Shown here piece after piece: positions 24,580 to 32,399 of a stretch of 32,399 nucleotides of DNA (positions are counted from its first letter, which is position 1; each line of letters starts with the position of its first letter). The position numbers and the translations under genes were made by a program. The DNA lies in assembly GCA_013202205.1 (NCBI GenBank), contig JABMSB010000044.1:1-32399 (forward strand), given 5' to 3'. The notes below the pieces were generated by a model. It was given only the letters and a program-made list of their open reading frames with translations. It did no database searches and was not told the origin of the DNA. Origin of the DNA: Candidatus Omnitrophota bacterium. Lineage in GTDB: Bacteria > Omnitrophota > Gorgyraeia > JABMSB01.

Positions 24580-25908
24580 ATGAAGAGAGTATTATTTAAG
24601 ACACTTGGGTGTAAGGTAAATCAGTATGAGACGCAGGCGATGCGCGAGCAATTTCTTCGCGCCGGTTATAATGAAACCGCCATCGCCCAGGAGGCCGATG
24701 TCTGCATTGTGAATACCTGCACCGTCACCCATACAAGTGACCGTGAATGCCGGCGTATCATACGCCAGCTCCACAGGAGGAATCGACTGGCTAAAATAGT
24801 AGTTACAGGTTGCTATACCGAAAAGGATGCCGAAATCATAGCGACCATTGAGGGTGTCACTCAGATAATACCTAACCAGGATAAAGACAGGATAGCCCAA
24901 TTATTGGATGAGGATGGGTCATGTTCCAATCACGCAGATGAATCCCTCTATTCCCCGCTTAAGATAACCGATTTTGCAGGTCATGACAAAGCCTTTGTTA
25001 AGATACAGGATGGTTGCGACCATAGATGCAGTTATTGTAAGGTTCCGTTAGTTAGAGGCCCCTCCCGCAGCAGGCCCTTAGATGATATTTTAGATGAAGT
25101 GAAGGTTTTGGTTTCAAATGGATTCCAAGAGATCATACTTACCGGGATATGTCTCGGGGCGTGGGGAAGAGATCTTCACAAAAGAAGAGAGTTATCTGAC
25201 GCAGTAGAGGCGATCACTCACATAGATGGCCATTTCAGAGTTCGTTTAAGTTCCATAGAACCCAACCATGTATCGAAGCGCCTGATCGAAATGCTCAAAG
25301 TTGAGAAGAAGCTGTGCGGGCACCTGCATATACCACTTCAGAGCGGCGCTGATGAAGTATTAAGAAGAATGAAGAGGCCTTATACCGCTTCTAAGTATGA
25401 ATCTCTGGTAGATGAATTGAGAAGGCAGGACCGCGATTTTTCGCTGACGACAGATCTCTTAGTCGGTTTTCCGGGTGAGGGGGAATCCCATTTTCAGGAA
25501 ACGTTAAATCTGGTAAGGCGCATTGAGCCATGCCGGGTCCATATCTTCACCTATAGCCCACGCCCCGGAACCGAGGCAGCAGATATCCCCTCGAAGAATA
25601 ATCCAAGAGTTCTTAAAAGACGACAGGATGAGCTAAGGGCTGTAGTAGATGAAGCATCATATAAATACCGCAGGAGATTTGTTGACGAAACCCTGGAGGT
25701 TTTAATTGAAGATAAGACAGGTGGAGGCGGGAGCCTGAAGGGTGGATATAGTGATAGATATATAAATGTCTTAGTCCATGGGGTCGATGGCCATGAAGGC
25801 AGGTTATGTGACGTTAAAATAAGGGATGTTACCAGTTCATATACGATTGGTGATGTAGTATCAGAGAAGGAAATAAAAAAGGAAGCTACAGGACTTCTGT
25901 ACGCCTAA
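24580..25908 (+). CDS. mtaB: tRNA (N6-threonylcarbamoyladenosine37-C2)-methylthiotransferase
   Basis: A radical-SAM methylthiotransferase that makes ms2t6A37 in tRNAs reading ANN codons. The 442-residue protein shows the N-terminal cluster cysteines (Cys11 in TLGCKVNQYE, Cys47 in NTCTVT, Cys78 in TGCYT), the radical SAM CX3CX2C at Cys146, Cys150, Cys153 (DGCDHRCSYC), LSSIEPNH, PLQSGAD and TDLLVGFPGE, and a C-terminal TRAM-like domain. The ATG at 24580, 12 bases after the tRNA-Arg, is the start; AAAGG lies 4 bases upstream. The frame is open back into the tRNA but without family similarity. The TLGCKVNQYE start identifies MtaB rather than MiaB or RimO. Confidence 0.95.
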   Translation: MKRVLFKTLGCKVNQYETQAMREQFLRAGYNETAIAQEADVCIVNTCTVTHTSDRECRRIIRQLHRRNRLAKIVVTGCYTEKDAEIIATIEGVTQIIPNQDKDRIAQLLDEDGSCSNHADESLYSPLKITDFAGHDKAFVKIQDGCDHRCSYCKVPLVRGPSRSRPLDDILDEVKVLVSNGFQEIILTGICLGAWGRDLHKRRELSDAVEAITHIDGHFRVRLSSIEPNHVSKRLIEMLKVEKKLCGHLHIPLQSGADEVLRRMKRPYTASKYESLVDELRRQDRDFSLTTDLLVGFPGEGESHFQETLNLVRRIEPCRVHIFTYSPRPGTEAADIPSKNNPRVLKRRQDELRAVVDEASYKYRRRFVDETLEVLIEDKTGGGGSLKGGYSDRYINVLVHGVDGHEGRLCDVKIRDVTSSYTIGDVVSEKEIKKEATGLLYA

Positions 25909-25926
25909 CAATTATTTCGGGCGTAC
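25899..25926. other. Inverted repeat across the mtaB stop codon
   Basis: GTACGCC and GGCGTAC (7 bp, 14-base spacer) flank the mtaB stop region and end one base before the -35 box of the next promoter. There is no T-run, so it is not a typical terminator; it could be an operator or a weak end-of-transcript structure. Confidence 0.4.
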
Positions 25927-25927
25927 C

Positions 25928-25956
25928 TTGACAAATAGGTAATTAGATGATATACT
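25928..25956 (+). promoter_or_regulatory. Near-consensus sigma-70 promoter before the CvpA-like gene
   Basis: TTGACA (perfect -35) and TATACT (5 of 6) are separated by exactly 17 bases, in the 90-base gap after mtaB. The best promoter in the window. It probably starts the cvpA-NIF3-dnaG-rpoD transcript. Confidence 0.8.
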
Positions 25957-25998
25957 TTACCTTTCTTTTATACATATAGTTAATAAAATAAAGAAGAT

Positions 25999-26667
25999 AT
26001 GCCGGAAATTCTCCAAAATTTAAATTGGGTCGATTGTGTCATTCTTATTATCTTGATACGCACTACTTATGTGGGGTTTTCCAGAGGCCTTAGCTGGGAA
26101 ATCATACGTCTTTTAGGTGTAGTTGTAGCATTTGTACTTGCTATACATAATTATGACAAGATAGGATACTTCATTGGCAGTAATTCGCCTATCCCGCCCA
26201 TAGCTGCCAACATCTTCAGTTTTCTGGTGCTGGTATTCGGAACAGCCCTGGTCTTTAAGTTCATAGGATTTGGCCTGCATAAGATACTGGCGATAGAGCT
26301 CCTCTCTCCCATCGAGCATGTAGGAGGACTTCTCTTAGGGTTCATCCGGGGGATTGCGCTGGCGCTGATAACTCTGGTAATAATGCTTATCATGTCAGTC
26401 CCTTATATTGACGATTCGATCAAGGGGCGATCTTTTTTTGGAAGTAAATTGCTTCGAGTTGCACCGATAATCTATGATGCCACTGCGCGGCTCTTCCCGG
26501 AATCGGGAGAGATGGACAAAGAAGGGTTTATAGAAAGATTAGAATCCAATCAGACCGACAATCAGACCAATAAGAAGATCAACAAGAAGCGATCAAGCCT
26601 ATCATATAAAAACTCGACTCAAGGCCGATGGCGGATGCGCGAAAAATATCCTCGTAAAAAGTTTTAG
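25999..26667 (+). CDS. CvpA family membrane protein
   Basis: A 222-residue inner-membrane protein with four hydrophobic segments (about residues 13-28, 34-50, 65-90, 105-133). The N-terminal LNWVDCVILIILIRTTYVGFSRGLS matches the CvpA family start (D-x-x-xxxxxxxxxxGxxRG). The C-terminal 60 residues are hydrophilic and basic. CvpA was named for colicin V production; its general role is linked to envelope integrity. It is expressed from the promoter just upstream. The ribosome site is weak (AAGAAG). Confidence 0.87.
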   Translation: MPEILQNLNWVDCVILIILIRTTYVGFSRGLSWEIIRLLGVVVAFVLAIHNYDKIGYFIGSNSPIPPIAANIFSFLVLVFGTALVFKFIGFGLHKILAIELLSPIEHVGGLLLGFIRGIALALITLVIMLIMSVPYIDDSIKGRSFFGSKLLRVAPIIYDATARLFPESGEMDKEGFIERLESNQTDNQTNKKINKKRSSLSYKNSTQGRWRMREKYPRKKF

Positions 26668-26674
26668 AAGTAGT

Positions 26675-26703
26675 TTGATGGGGAGAAGAATTCGGCCTAT
26701 TTT
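26675..26703 (+). promoter_or_regulatory. Weak promoter candidate before the NIF3-like gene
   Basis: TTGATG and TATTTT are 17 bases apart, each matching consensus at 4 of 6 positions, about 50 bases before the ATG. It could add a second start for NIF3-dnaG-rpoD. Confidence 0.25.
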
Positions 26704-26755
26704 TTAAAGCGGCAAACAATCTTTAAGAGAATAATAAATATAAGGGATAATTGAT

Positions 26756-27721
26756 ATGAGGCTTGGACGATTATACGAAAAGGCGATAGCGGTTGGGATA
26801 AAAAATGATCTGCGCAAGGCGCAAGGTGTCAAAAAGTGGCTCCTCAGAATGCGCCGTGAGTATAATAAACTCCCTAAGGAAAAAAGAAAATTTTTTGATA
26901 AAGAGCACCTCACGAATCCTTACGCAGATACACGCATATTATATGGTGATCACAAGACAGAAGTGAAGTCCGTACTTTTGGGGATAGATATAGGTCCCGG
27001 GGAAGTAGTACTTGCAGATAGGCTGAGAGAGAAGGGGAAGGCGATAGACCTGGTAATGTCCCACCATCCACAAGGCCAGGCCCTGGCCCATCTCTACCGC
27101 GTGATGTATTTACAAGCTGATGTATTCCACAACATGGGTGTGCCGCTCGAGATAGCAGAGGACCTTATGGCAGGCAGGGTATCGGAGGTTCAGAGAGGTC
27201 TCTTACCTGCAAATCATACAAGGAGCCTGGATGCCGCGCGTTTACTCAAGATACCTTTTATGTGCGCGCACACGGTTGCCGATAACTGCGTCGCCAATTT
27301 TTTGCAGACGATGATGGATAAGAAGAGACCTAAGCGCCTGCAGGATGTCATCGCTCTTTTGATGGCCATCCCTGAATATAGAGATGCCGCGCGTATAGGA
27401 GCGGGGCCCACGATTTTAAAAGGCAAAAAAACTTCACCCGCAGGAAAGGTCTTTATAGATATGACAGGAGGCACAGAGGGCGCAAGAAATATATTCCCTC
27501 GCCTTGCGCGCGCCGGAGTCGGAACCGTGATAGGTATGCATTTGAGCGAGGCGCACCTGAAGAAGGCAAGAGGCGCGCATATCAATGTGATAATAGCCGG
27601 CCACATATCGAGCGATAATGTCGGGTTGAATATATTATTGGATGAGTTGTCTATCGGGGAAAGGTTAGAAATTATCCCTTGCTCCGGATTTAAAAGGGTA
27701 ACGAGAAAGAAGAGAAGGTAA
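26756..27721 (+). CDS. NIF3 (NGG1p-interacting factor 3) family protein
   Basis: A 321-residue NIF3-like, probably di-metal-binding protein. The core from about residue 70 has LLGIDIGPGEVVLADRL, the metal His pair at His103-His104 (MSHHPQG), and a C-terminal GMHLSEAHLKKA and AGHISSDNVG that match NIF3. Its first 65 residues are a charged, helical extension absent from the common bacterial form. Function of the family is not settled. AAGGGA lies 8 bases before the ATG. It is 13 bases upstream of dnaG; in Gram-positive bacteria a NIF3 gene lies near rpoD too. Confidence 0.86.
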   Translation: MRLGRLYEKAIAVGIKNDLRKAQGVKKWLLRMRREYNKLPKEKRKFFDKEHLTNPYADTRILYGDHKTEVKSVLLGIDIGPGEVVLADRLREKGKAIDLVMSHHPQGQALAHLYRVMYLQADVFHNMGVPLEIAEDLMAGRVSEVQRGLLPANHTRSLDAARLLKIPFMCAHTVADNCVANFLQTMMDKKRPKRLQDVIALLMAIPEYRDAARIGAGPTILKGKKTSPAGKVFIDMTGGTEGARNIFPRLARAGVGTVIGMHLSEAHLKKARGAHINVIIAGHISSDNVGLNILLDELSIGERLEIIPCSGFKRVTRKKRR

Positions 27722-27734
27722 AAGGGACGGGTTT

Positions 27735-29510
27735 ATGCCGATACCAGAGCATATAATAGATGAGATTCGGGATCGCAATGACATCGTTGAGGTAGTTTCT
27801 CAATATGTGCCGATGAAGAAGGCAGGGCGTAACTTCAAGGCCAACTGCCCATTTCATCAGGAGAAGTCCCCGTCTTTTATGGTCAGCCCTGACAAGCAGA
27901 TATACCACTGTTTCGGTTGCGGCGCAGGCGGCAATGTCTTCTCATTTTTGATGAACCATGTAAGGGTAGATTTTCCTGAGGCCGTAAAGATGCTGGCAGA
28001 CCGCGTTGGAGTGAAGGTGCCGGCCCCAAGCAAAGATGACGGGGTTCGTGATTCGCTTTCGCAGGTAGTTCGCCGTATTAACCAGCTTGCGGAGTCTTTC
28101 TACAGGGAGCGCCTGGATCTAGCCAAGGGCGTCGATTCACCACGGGACTATCTTAAGAGGAGGGGAATAACAGAGGAGACGATAAAGACCTTCAGGTTGG
28201 GATATGCGCCAAAGGCTTCAGGGGCCTTCTTATCTTACGCGAAGCGAAAGGGATTCGACGATAATACCATAGAGAAAGCGGGTTTTGTTATAAGACGGGA
28301 TGATGGCACTATATATGACAGGTTTCGCAACCGTATTATATTTCCTATAAAGGATCTCAAAGATTCCATTATAGCATTTGGCGGCCGCGTACTCGATAAT
28401 GCAGTGCCAAAATATATGAATTCACCGGACACGCCCGTCTACAATAAAGGCAGGCATCTATATGGATTGAATATCGCAAGAGATTATATAAGGCAGGCCG
28501 ACAGCGTAATAATAGTCGAAGGCTACATGGACCTGTTAACCCCGCATCAGGCGGGTTTCAGAAATATAGTGGCTTCTTTAGGGACCGCCCTCACGGCCGA
28601 TCAGATACGCCTCATAAAGAGATTCACGCGCAATGTATATATTTTATACGATTCCGACAAGGCGGGCCAGATGGCGATGATAAGAAATCTCGATGCGCTT
28701 GTGACTGAAGAGCTCAATATAAGGGTTGTGCAATTATCCGAAGGCTATGACCCCGATAGCTACATCAAAGAGCGCGGCAAAGAGGACTTCGAGAAGGCGC
28801 TTAAAATGGCAATCGATCTCTTCGACTTCAAGCTGGGCTATCTCTTGAAGATGTATAGTGATAAGAGCCTTGAGGCAAAGGTTAAGATATCTAAGGAGAT
28901 GTTGGAGACGATTAACAGGGTCGGGAATGCAATCGTCAAGGCCGATTATATAAGACGTCTCTCAGACGCTTTATCCATACCGGAGGAGGCATTATATACG
29001 GAATTGAAGAAGGCCAAGACCGGCAAAGGCGATTACTTAAGCAAGGAGACACCTGCGGTGACGGAGCGCATAGATAAGATGGATGATGCGCCGGCAGCCG
29101 AGAAGATGATCGCAGGTTTGATGCTGGAGGGGTCTGATTGGATCGAGCGCACAAAGAGCTATTTGTCACAACATGATTTCGATCACCCGCACATTAAAAA
29201 GATGGTCAGGATATTATATGAGGTGCCGATCAATAGTAAAGGTATAAAACCTTCTCAACTTATAAGCCGCCTTAAGGAAGAGGTACCGCCAGAGTGTATA
29301 TCCGCGCTAGTTCTGACGGTGGAAGGCATGGAAGATAAGGAGAAATGCCTTGAGGATTGCGTCAAACGTATAAAACAGAACAAGGCAAAGCGGGAATTAA
29401 AGAGCATGCAATCCGAGATACAGACCGCGCAACTTACAGGAGATAATGCGCTGACAGAGAGGCTTATGGGCCAATATAATCGTCTCTTAAGAGGCGCAAC
29501 AAGAGGTTAA
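27735..29510 (+). CDS. dnaG: DNA primase
   Basis: Synthesises RNA primers for replication. The 591-residue protein has the CHC2 zinc finger (Cys38, His41, Cys59, Cys62 in [12 protein letters not shown] and [10 protein letters not shown]), the RNA polymerase domain with the TOPRIM acidic residues Glu262 (VEGYMD) and Asp306-Asp308 (YDSDKAG), and a C-terminal helicase-binding region. FGGRVLD and [14 protein letters not shown] are typical of DnaG. It is a complete, normal-length primase. It ends one base before the rpoD ATG. Confidence 0.98.
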   Translation: MPIPEHIIDEIRDRNDIVEVVSQYVPMKKAGRNFKANCPFHQEKSPSFMVSPDKQIYHCFGCGAGGNVFSFLMNHVRVDFPEAVKMLADRVGVKVPAPSKDDGVRDSLSQVVRRINQLAESFYRERLDLAKGVDSPRDYLKRRGITEETIKTFRLGYAPKASGAFLSYAKRKGFDDNTIEKAGFVIRRDDGTIYDRFRNRIIFPIKDLKDSIIAFGGRVLDNAVPKYMNSPDTPVYNKGRHLYGLNIARDYIRQADSVIIVEGYMDLLTPHQAGFRNIVASLGTALTADQIRLIKRFTRNVYILYDSDKAGQMAMIRNLDALVTEELNIRVVQLSEGYDPDSYIKERGKEDFEKALKMAIDLFDFKLGYLLKMYSDKSLEAKVKISKEMLETINRVGNAIVKADYIRRLSDALSIPEEALYTELKKAKTGKGDYLSKETPAVTERIDKMDDAPAAEKMIAGLMLEGSDWIERTKSYLSQHDFDHPHIKKMVRILYEVPINSKGIKPSQLISRLKEEVPPECISALVLTVEGMEDKEKCLEDCVKRIKQNKAKRELKSMQSEIQTAQLTGDNALTERLMGQYNRLLRGATRG

Positions 29511-29511
29511 G

Positions 29512-31230
29512 ATGAGAAGAAAGAAGAAGGCCAAGAGAAAAAAGAAGATGAAGCGCATGGCGAAGCCCAAGAGGCCTAAGAAGAAGAGACGGCCTTTTTC
29601 TAAGCATTCAAAGAGGAAGAAGCCGAAGAAAGTTCGTCGTAAGAAGAAGGCGATCCGGGCCAAACGCCGCACCAAGCGGGCAAAGCCGCCGCAGAAAGAG
29701 AAGATACAGGGCCTTAAGGCGCTCATAGTTGCCGGTAAGAAGAAGGGGCATCTTACCTATTCCCAGGTCAATGAACTCCTGCCGCAGGATACTATCTCAT
29801 CCGAGGAGATCGATGAGGTTCTTACTATATTAGGTGAGCAGAATATAAAGGTAGTCGATAACGAACAGGACGCCTTGCCTGCGGCAGATGCGGAAACTCA
29901 ACCTGTACCAAAAGAGGTGACAGGGCCGGTTGAGAGGTTGAGCCAAATGGACGATCCTGTCAAGATGTATCTGCGCCAGATGGGACAGATATCGCTTTTG
30001 ACACGCGAAGAAGAGTTAGAGTTGGCCAAGCGTATTGAAGGCACGGAAATTAAGTTCAAATTAGTCGTCTTTGAGTGCGGGTTGGTCAAGTACAAGGTGC
30101 TCGATATATTAAAAGGGATATTGGCCAAGAGGTTTAATGTCGAAGACTACATAAATTTTGATGAAAAGCTGGATAAGCCCGTTCCGTTGCGTCGTATTAA
30201 TGTGATGGCTAAGAAGCTTGCCCGTACGCGCAATCCTGAGACGATCACCAAGTTGCTTCTTGAGGTAAAGCTTACAACACCCGCGGTTGAAGAGATCTCC
30301 CATATCATAAAGGCCGCGCTCTCTGAGATAGATGCGATAACCAGGACTATAGATAAGCTAAGGCGAAAGGGGCAGAGGGGACAGATAGGCAAGCTCCTGC
30401 GAAAGAGAAAGAAGATTGAAAGGTCCTTTGGCGTACCATATAACAAGATAAGGGAGAAGATCAGGTTTATACGCGCAAGGGAAGTTGTATTTTCAAAGGC
30501 TAAAAAGGAGCTGGTTGCGGCCAACCTTAGGCTGGTCGTATCGATCGCAAAAAAATATACCAACCGAGGCTTATCATTCCTCGACCTGATACAAGAGGGC
30601 AACATAGGCCTCATGAAGGCGGTCGATAAGTTTGATTACAGGCGAGGATACAAGTTCTCTACTTATGCAACATGGTGGATCAGGCAGGCTATTACCAGGT
30701 CGATAGCTGACCAGTCGAGGACCATACGCATACCTGTTCACATGACCGAGACGATAAATAAGCTGATAAGAATTTCCCGTGTCCTTGTGCAGGAGAACGG
30801 AAAAGAGCCTACTCCCGAAGAGATAGCGAGGGAGATAAGGTTGCCGGTTGAGAAGGTAAGGGGCATACTTAAGATTGCCCAGGAGCCGATCTCGCTTCAG
30901 ACGCCGATAGGCGATGAGGGGGATACACGCTTTGGAGATTTTATAGAGGACAAGCGCGCGGTTTCTCCTGCCAATGCTACCGCTTATGCCATGCTGAGAG
31001 AACAGATGGGAGACGTCCTCTCCACGCTTACTGAGCGTGAGAGAAAAGTCCTCAGGCTACGATTCGGCATAGGTGACGGATATCCCCGAACTTTAGAAGA
31101 AGTGGGCAATATATTCAACGTTACACGTGAGCGCGTAAGGCAGATAGAGGCAAAGGCCCTGCGCAAACTCCGCCACCCAACCCGTTCAAGGAAGTTGAGA
31201 AACTTCTTGGCGCTGGGTTCCGGGGAGTAA
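29512..31230 (+). CDS. rpoD: RNA polymerase sigma factor RpoD (sigma-70) with basic N-terminus
   Basis: The primary sigma factor, 572 residues. Residues 1-64 are extraordinarily basic, 41 of 64 being Lys or Arg. Then follow region 1.1 (about 66-110, [21 protein letters not shown]), region 1.2 ([21 protein letters not shown]), a non-conserved region, region 2 (about 330-405, including [20 protein letters not shown] and the -10 recognition [15 protein letters not shown]), region 3 ([13 protein letters not shown]) and region 4 (HTH about 528-547, [19 protein letters not shown]). AGAGG lies 5 bases before the ATG. No ATG or good start lies between the basic segment and region 1.1, so the extension is most likely translated. 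dnaG-rpoD is a classical macromolecular-synthesis pair; rpsU is missing. Confidence 0.97.
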   Translation: MRRKKKAKRKKKMKRMAKPKRPKKKRRPFSKHSKRKKPKKVRRKKKAIRAKRRTKRAKPPQKEKIQGLKALIVAGKKKGHLTYSQVNELLPQDTISSEEIDEVLTILGEQNIKVVDNEQDALPAADAETQPVPKEVTGPVERLSQMDDPVKMYLRQMGQISLLTREEELELAKRIEGTEIKFKLVVFECGLVKYKVLDILKGILAKRFNVEDYINFDEKLDKPVPLRRINVMAKKLARTRNPETITKLLLEVKLTTPAVEEISHIIKAALSEIDAITRTIDKLRRKGQRGQIGKLLRKRKKIERSFGVPYNKIREKIRFIRAREVVFSKAKKELVAANLRLVVSIAKKYTNRGLSFLDLIQEGNIGLMKAVDKFDYRRGYKFSTYATWWIRQAITRSIADQSRTIRIPVHMTETINKLIRISRVLVQENGKEPTPEEIAREIRLPVEKVRGILKIAQEPISLQTPIGDEGDTRFGDFIEDKRAVSPANATAYAMLREQMGDVLSTLTERERKVLRLRFGIGDGYPRTLEEVGNIFNVTRERVRQIEAKALRKLRHPTRSRKLRNFLALGSGE

Positions 31231-31336
31231 TGAGGCGCGATCGTTATCTTCGGAAGAAATACCCACCGGTTTTTCGATCACTTATTCCAAAAATACAATT
31301 ATATTGTTACGACCACAATCAGCAGAATGAAAAGTG

Positions 31337-31365
31337 TTGACTTTTGTGATAAAATACCGTATCTT
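31337..31365 (+). promoter_or_regulatory. Sigma-70-like promoter for the tRNA-Ile2/tRNA-Val pair
   Basis: TTGACT (5 of 6) and TATCTT (4 of 6) are 17 bases apart, and the tRNA-Ile2 begins about 15 bases after the -10. It sits in the 149-base gap after rpoD, which otherwise shows no feature I can name. Confidence 0.6.
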
Positions 31366-31379
31366 AGGAAGACAAAATA

Positions 31380-31456
31380 GGGCCCATAGCTCAATCGGTT
31401 AGAGCGGTTGACTCATAATCAATAGGTTCTAGGTTCAAGTCCTAGTGGGCCCACCA
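31380..31456 (+). tRNA. tRNA-Ile2 (anticodon CAT, lysidine-type), CCA encoded
   Basis: A 77-base cloverleaf: acceptor GGGCCCA/TGGGCCC, anticodon arm GTTGA-CTCATAA-TCAAT with CAT, T-arm CTAGG-TTCAAGT-CCTAG, discriminator A and CCA. CAT could mean Met, but the C4-G69 and C5-G68 pairs, recognised by lysidine synthetase TilS, and close similarity to E. coli ileX support tRNA-Ile2, which reads ATA after modification. Confidence 0.85.
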
Positions 31457-31502
31457 TAGTATAGATGCAGCGGCACATGATGATGGATTTAGGTGGGTAT
31501 TA

Positions 31503-31579
31503 GGGCAATTAGCTCAGCTGGTTAGAGCGCGTGCCTCACATGCACGAGGTCATAGGTTCAAGTCCTATATTGCCCACCA
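31503..31579 (+). tRNA. tRNA-Val (anticodon CAC), CCA encoded
   Basis: A 77-base cloverleaf: acceptor GGGCAAT/ATTGCCC, D-arm AGCTCAGCTGGTTAGAGC, anticodon arm CGTGC-CTCACAT-GCACG with anticodon CAC (reads GTG), T-arm with TTCAAGT, discriminator A and encoded CCA. It follows tRNA-Ile2 by 46 bases, likely in the same transcript. Confidence 0.96.
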
Positions 31580-31615
31580 TACTTAAATACCGAACCCAAT
31601 TGAAAAAGGAGAGAG

Positions 31616-32326
31616 ATGGGGTTAGAGGAACAGATAAAGTTGTTGATCGAGCTGCAGAAGTTCGATTCGGATATATATAAGTTAAAGGGTGAGCTCGATA
31701 CAATCCCCGTCCATATGCGTGGACTCGAAGAAGACTTTGAAGGAAAGAAGGCTGCCCTCAATGCTGCCCAGGACCATCTAAAAAATATCCAGGTTAAAAG
31801 AAAAGAAAAAGAAGGTGACCTGCAAGTCAAGGAAGGTGTGATAAAGAAGCACCAGGCCCAGCTCTATCAGGTCAAGACGAATAAGGAATATAGTGCCCTT
31901 CAGCAGGAGATAGGAGGGCTTAAGGCAGACTGCTCTGTAATCGAGGAGGATGTCATAAAGTATCTCGATGAGATAGATGAGGCGCAGAAGAGGATCGAGA
32001 AGGAGAAAGAGCTGCTTTCAGTGCAGGAGAATAAGTTCAAGGAGGAGAAGAAGATCAAGGAATCCGAGGCAAAGAAGATCCAGGCCGATATAGACAGCCT
32101 TAATAATGAGAGAAAGTCTCTTGCTGAAAAAGTAGATAAGCAGACCCTCTCAAGATACGAACGTATCCTCATCGGCAAGGGTGGCCTTGCGGTAGTGCCG
32201 GTAGTCGGAGATGCTTGCGGTGGTTGCCATATGAACCTGCCCCCACAGGTAGTAAATGAGGCAAAGATGAGGATTGAACTCGTCTTCTGCGGGACGTGCG
32301 CGAGGATATTGTATGCAGGTGACTAA
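31616..32326 (+). CDS. Coiled-coil C4 zinc-ribbon protein
   Basis: A 236-residue protein: a long antiparallel coiled coil (about residues 1-175) with heptad-like Glu/Lys/Leu sequence, then a C-terminal zinc ribbon with two CxxC knuckles (CGGCHMNLPP and FCGTCARILY). It includes the family features VKTNKEYSALQQEI and the RYERILIGKGG linker. It belongs to the zf-RING_7/CdsZ-like family found in many bacteria, of uncertain general function. AAGGAGAG precedes the ATG. Its end overlaps rnhA by 14 bases, a pairing that suggests a link with nucleic acid handling. Confidence 0.88.
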   Translation: MGLEEQIKLLIELQKFDSDIYKLKGELDTIPVHMRGLEEDFEGKKAALNAAQDHLKNIQVKRKEKEGDLQVKEGVIKKHQAQLYQVKTNKEYSALQQEIGGLKADCSVIEEDVIKYLDEIDEAQKRIEKEKELLSVQENKFKEEKKIKESEAKKIQADIDSLNNERKSLAEKVDKQTLSRYERILIGKGGLAVVPVVGDACGGCHMNLPPQVVNEAKMRIELVFCGTCARILYAGD

Positions 32327-32399
32327 GAAAGCCTTCCTATATATAGATGGCGGTTCAAGGGGTAACCCGGGCCCGGCAGGTGTGGGCGCGGTGATATAC
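32313..32399 (+). CDS. rnhA: Ribonuclease HI (3' partial)
   Basis: Only the first 29 residues are inside the window. They contain LYIDGGSRGNPGPAGVGAVIY, the characteristic RNase HI first strand with the first catalytic Asp (DGGSRGNPG). The enzyme degrades RNA in RNA-DNA hybrids. Starts inside the zinc-ribbon gene. The alternative is a bifunctional or RNase H-like domain protein, which the missing part would decide. Confidence 0.9.
   Translation, partial: MQVTKKAFLYIDGGSRGNPGPAGVGAVIY

Noticed and set aside
31380-31456. tRNA-Met for the CAT anticodon gene
   Set aside because: The C4-G69 and C5-G68 pairs and overall similarity to E. coli ileX favour tRNA-Ile2; not excluded without a tRNA-class model.

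Overview
The window is 32.4 kb of bacterial chromosome carrying 34 protein genes (the first and last cut by the window edges) and 4 tRNA genes, all on the + strand and tightly packed with many stop/start overlaps. Nothing resembling a phage, transposase, integrase or CRISPR array is visible. Several traits suggest a PVC-superphylum or Omnitrophota-like anaerobe: a DapL-type lysine route, oxygen-independent NAD synthesis (aspartate dehydrogenase plus NadA), PVC-style pseudopilins, and strong use of ATA and AGG codons. The assignment is inferred from gene content and style, not from a phylogenetic marker.

1-7.7 kb is a biosynthetic run centred on aspartate: dapA (5' partial), dapB, a V4R-GGDEF diguanylate cyclase, dapL, folK, panC, panD, nadA and nadX. 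It makes diaminopimelate, beta-alanine/pantothenate and quinolinate/NAD, all drawing on aspartate or its semialdehyde, with one folate gene included. 7.7-12.1 kb holds a lysine-rich two-repeat miniprotein with its own promoter, a long imperfect hairpin element, an M20 metallopeptidase and uvrA.

12.1-17.3 kb starts at a good sigma-70-like promoter. It encodes an exported TPR protein, a TolQ/ExbB-like protein, an ExbD/TolR-like protein and a TonB-like protein, which together look like a proton-driven envelope machine. Three small proteins follow: a membrane zinc ribbon, a winged helix and a Trp-rich unknown. 17.4-21.3 kb is a chain of overlapping or abutting genes: a class IV-like histone deacetylase family enzyme, CutA, a membrane-anchored SagB-like nitroreductase, then two tandem paralogous pseudopilins with long acidic or Pro/Gly-rich tails.

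21.3-25.9 kb contains tRNA-Ala(CGC), a strongly self-complementary non-coding element of about 150 nt, then AMMECR1, rsmE, a GT39-like glycosyltransferase whose stop codon lies inside tRNA-Arg(CCG), and mtaB. 25.9-31.2 kb is cvpA-like, NIF3-like, dnaG and rpoD, a macromolecular-synthesis cluster without rpsU. Its RpoD has an extremely basic N-terminus. The window ends with tRNA-Ile2(CAT), tRNA-Val(CAC), a coiled-coil zinc-ribbon protein and the start of rnhA.

Most genes are recognisable housekeeping functions. The least explained items are the structured element after tRNA-Ala, the hairpin element before the M20 gene, the two-repeat lysine-rich miniprotein, the paired pseudopilins with unusual tails and processing sites, and the V4R-GGDEF protein inside the diaminopimelate cluster. 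I did not find convincing evidence for a wholly new multi-gene system.
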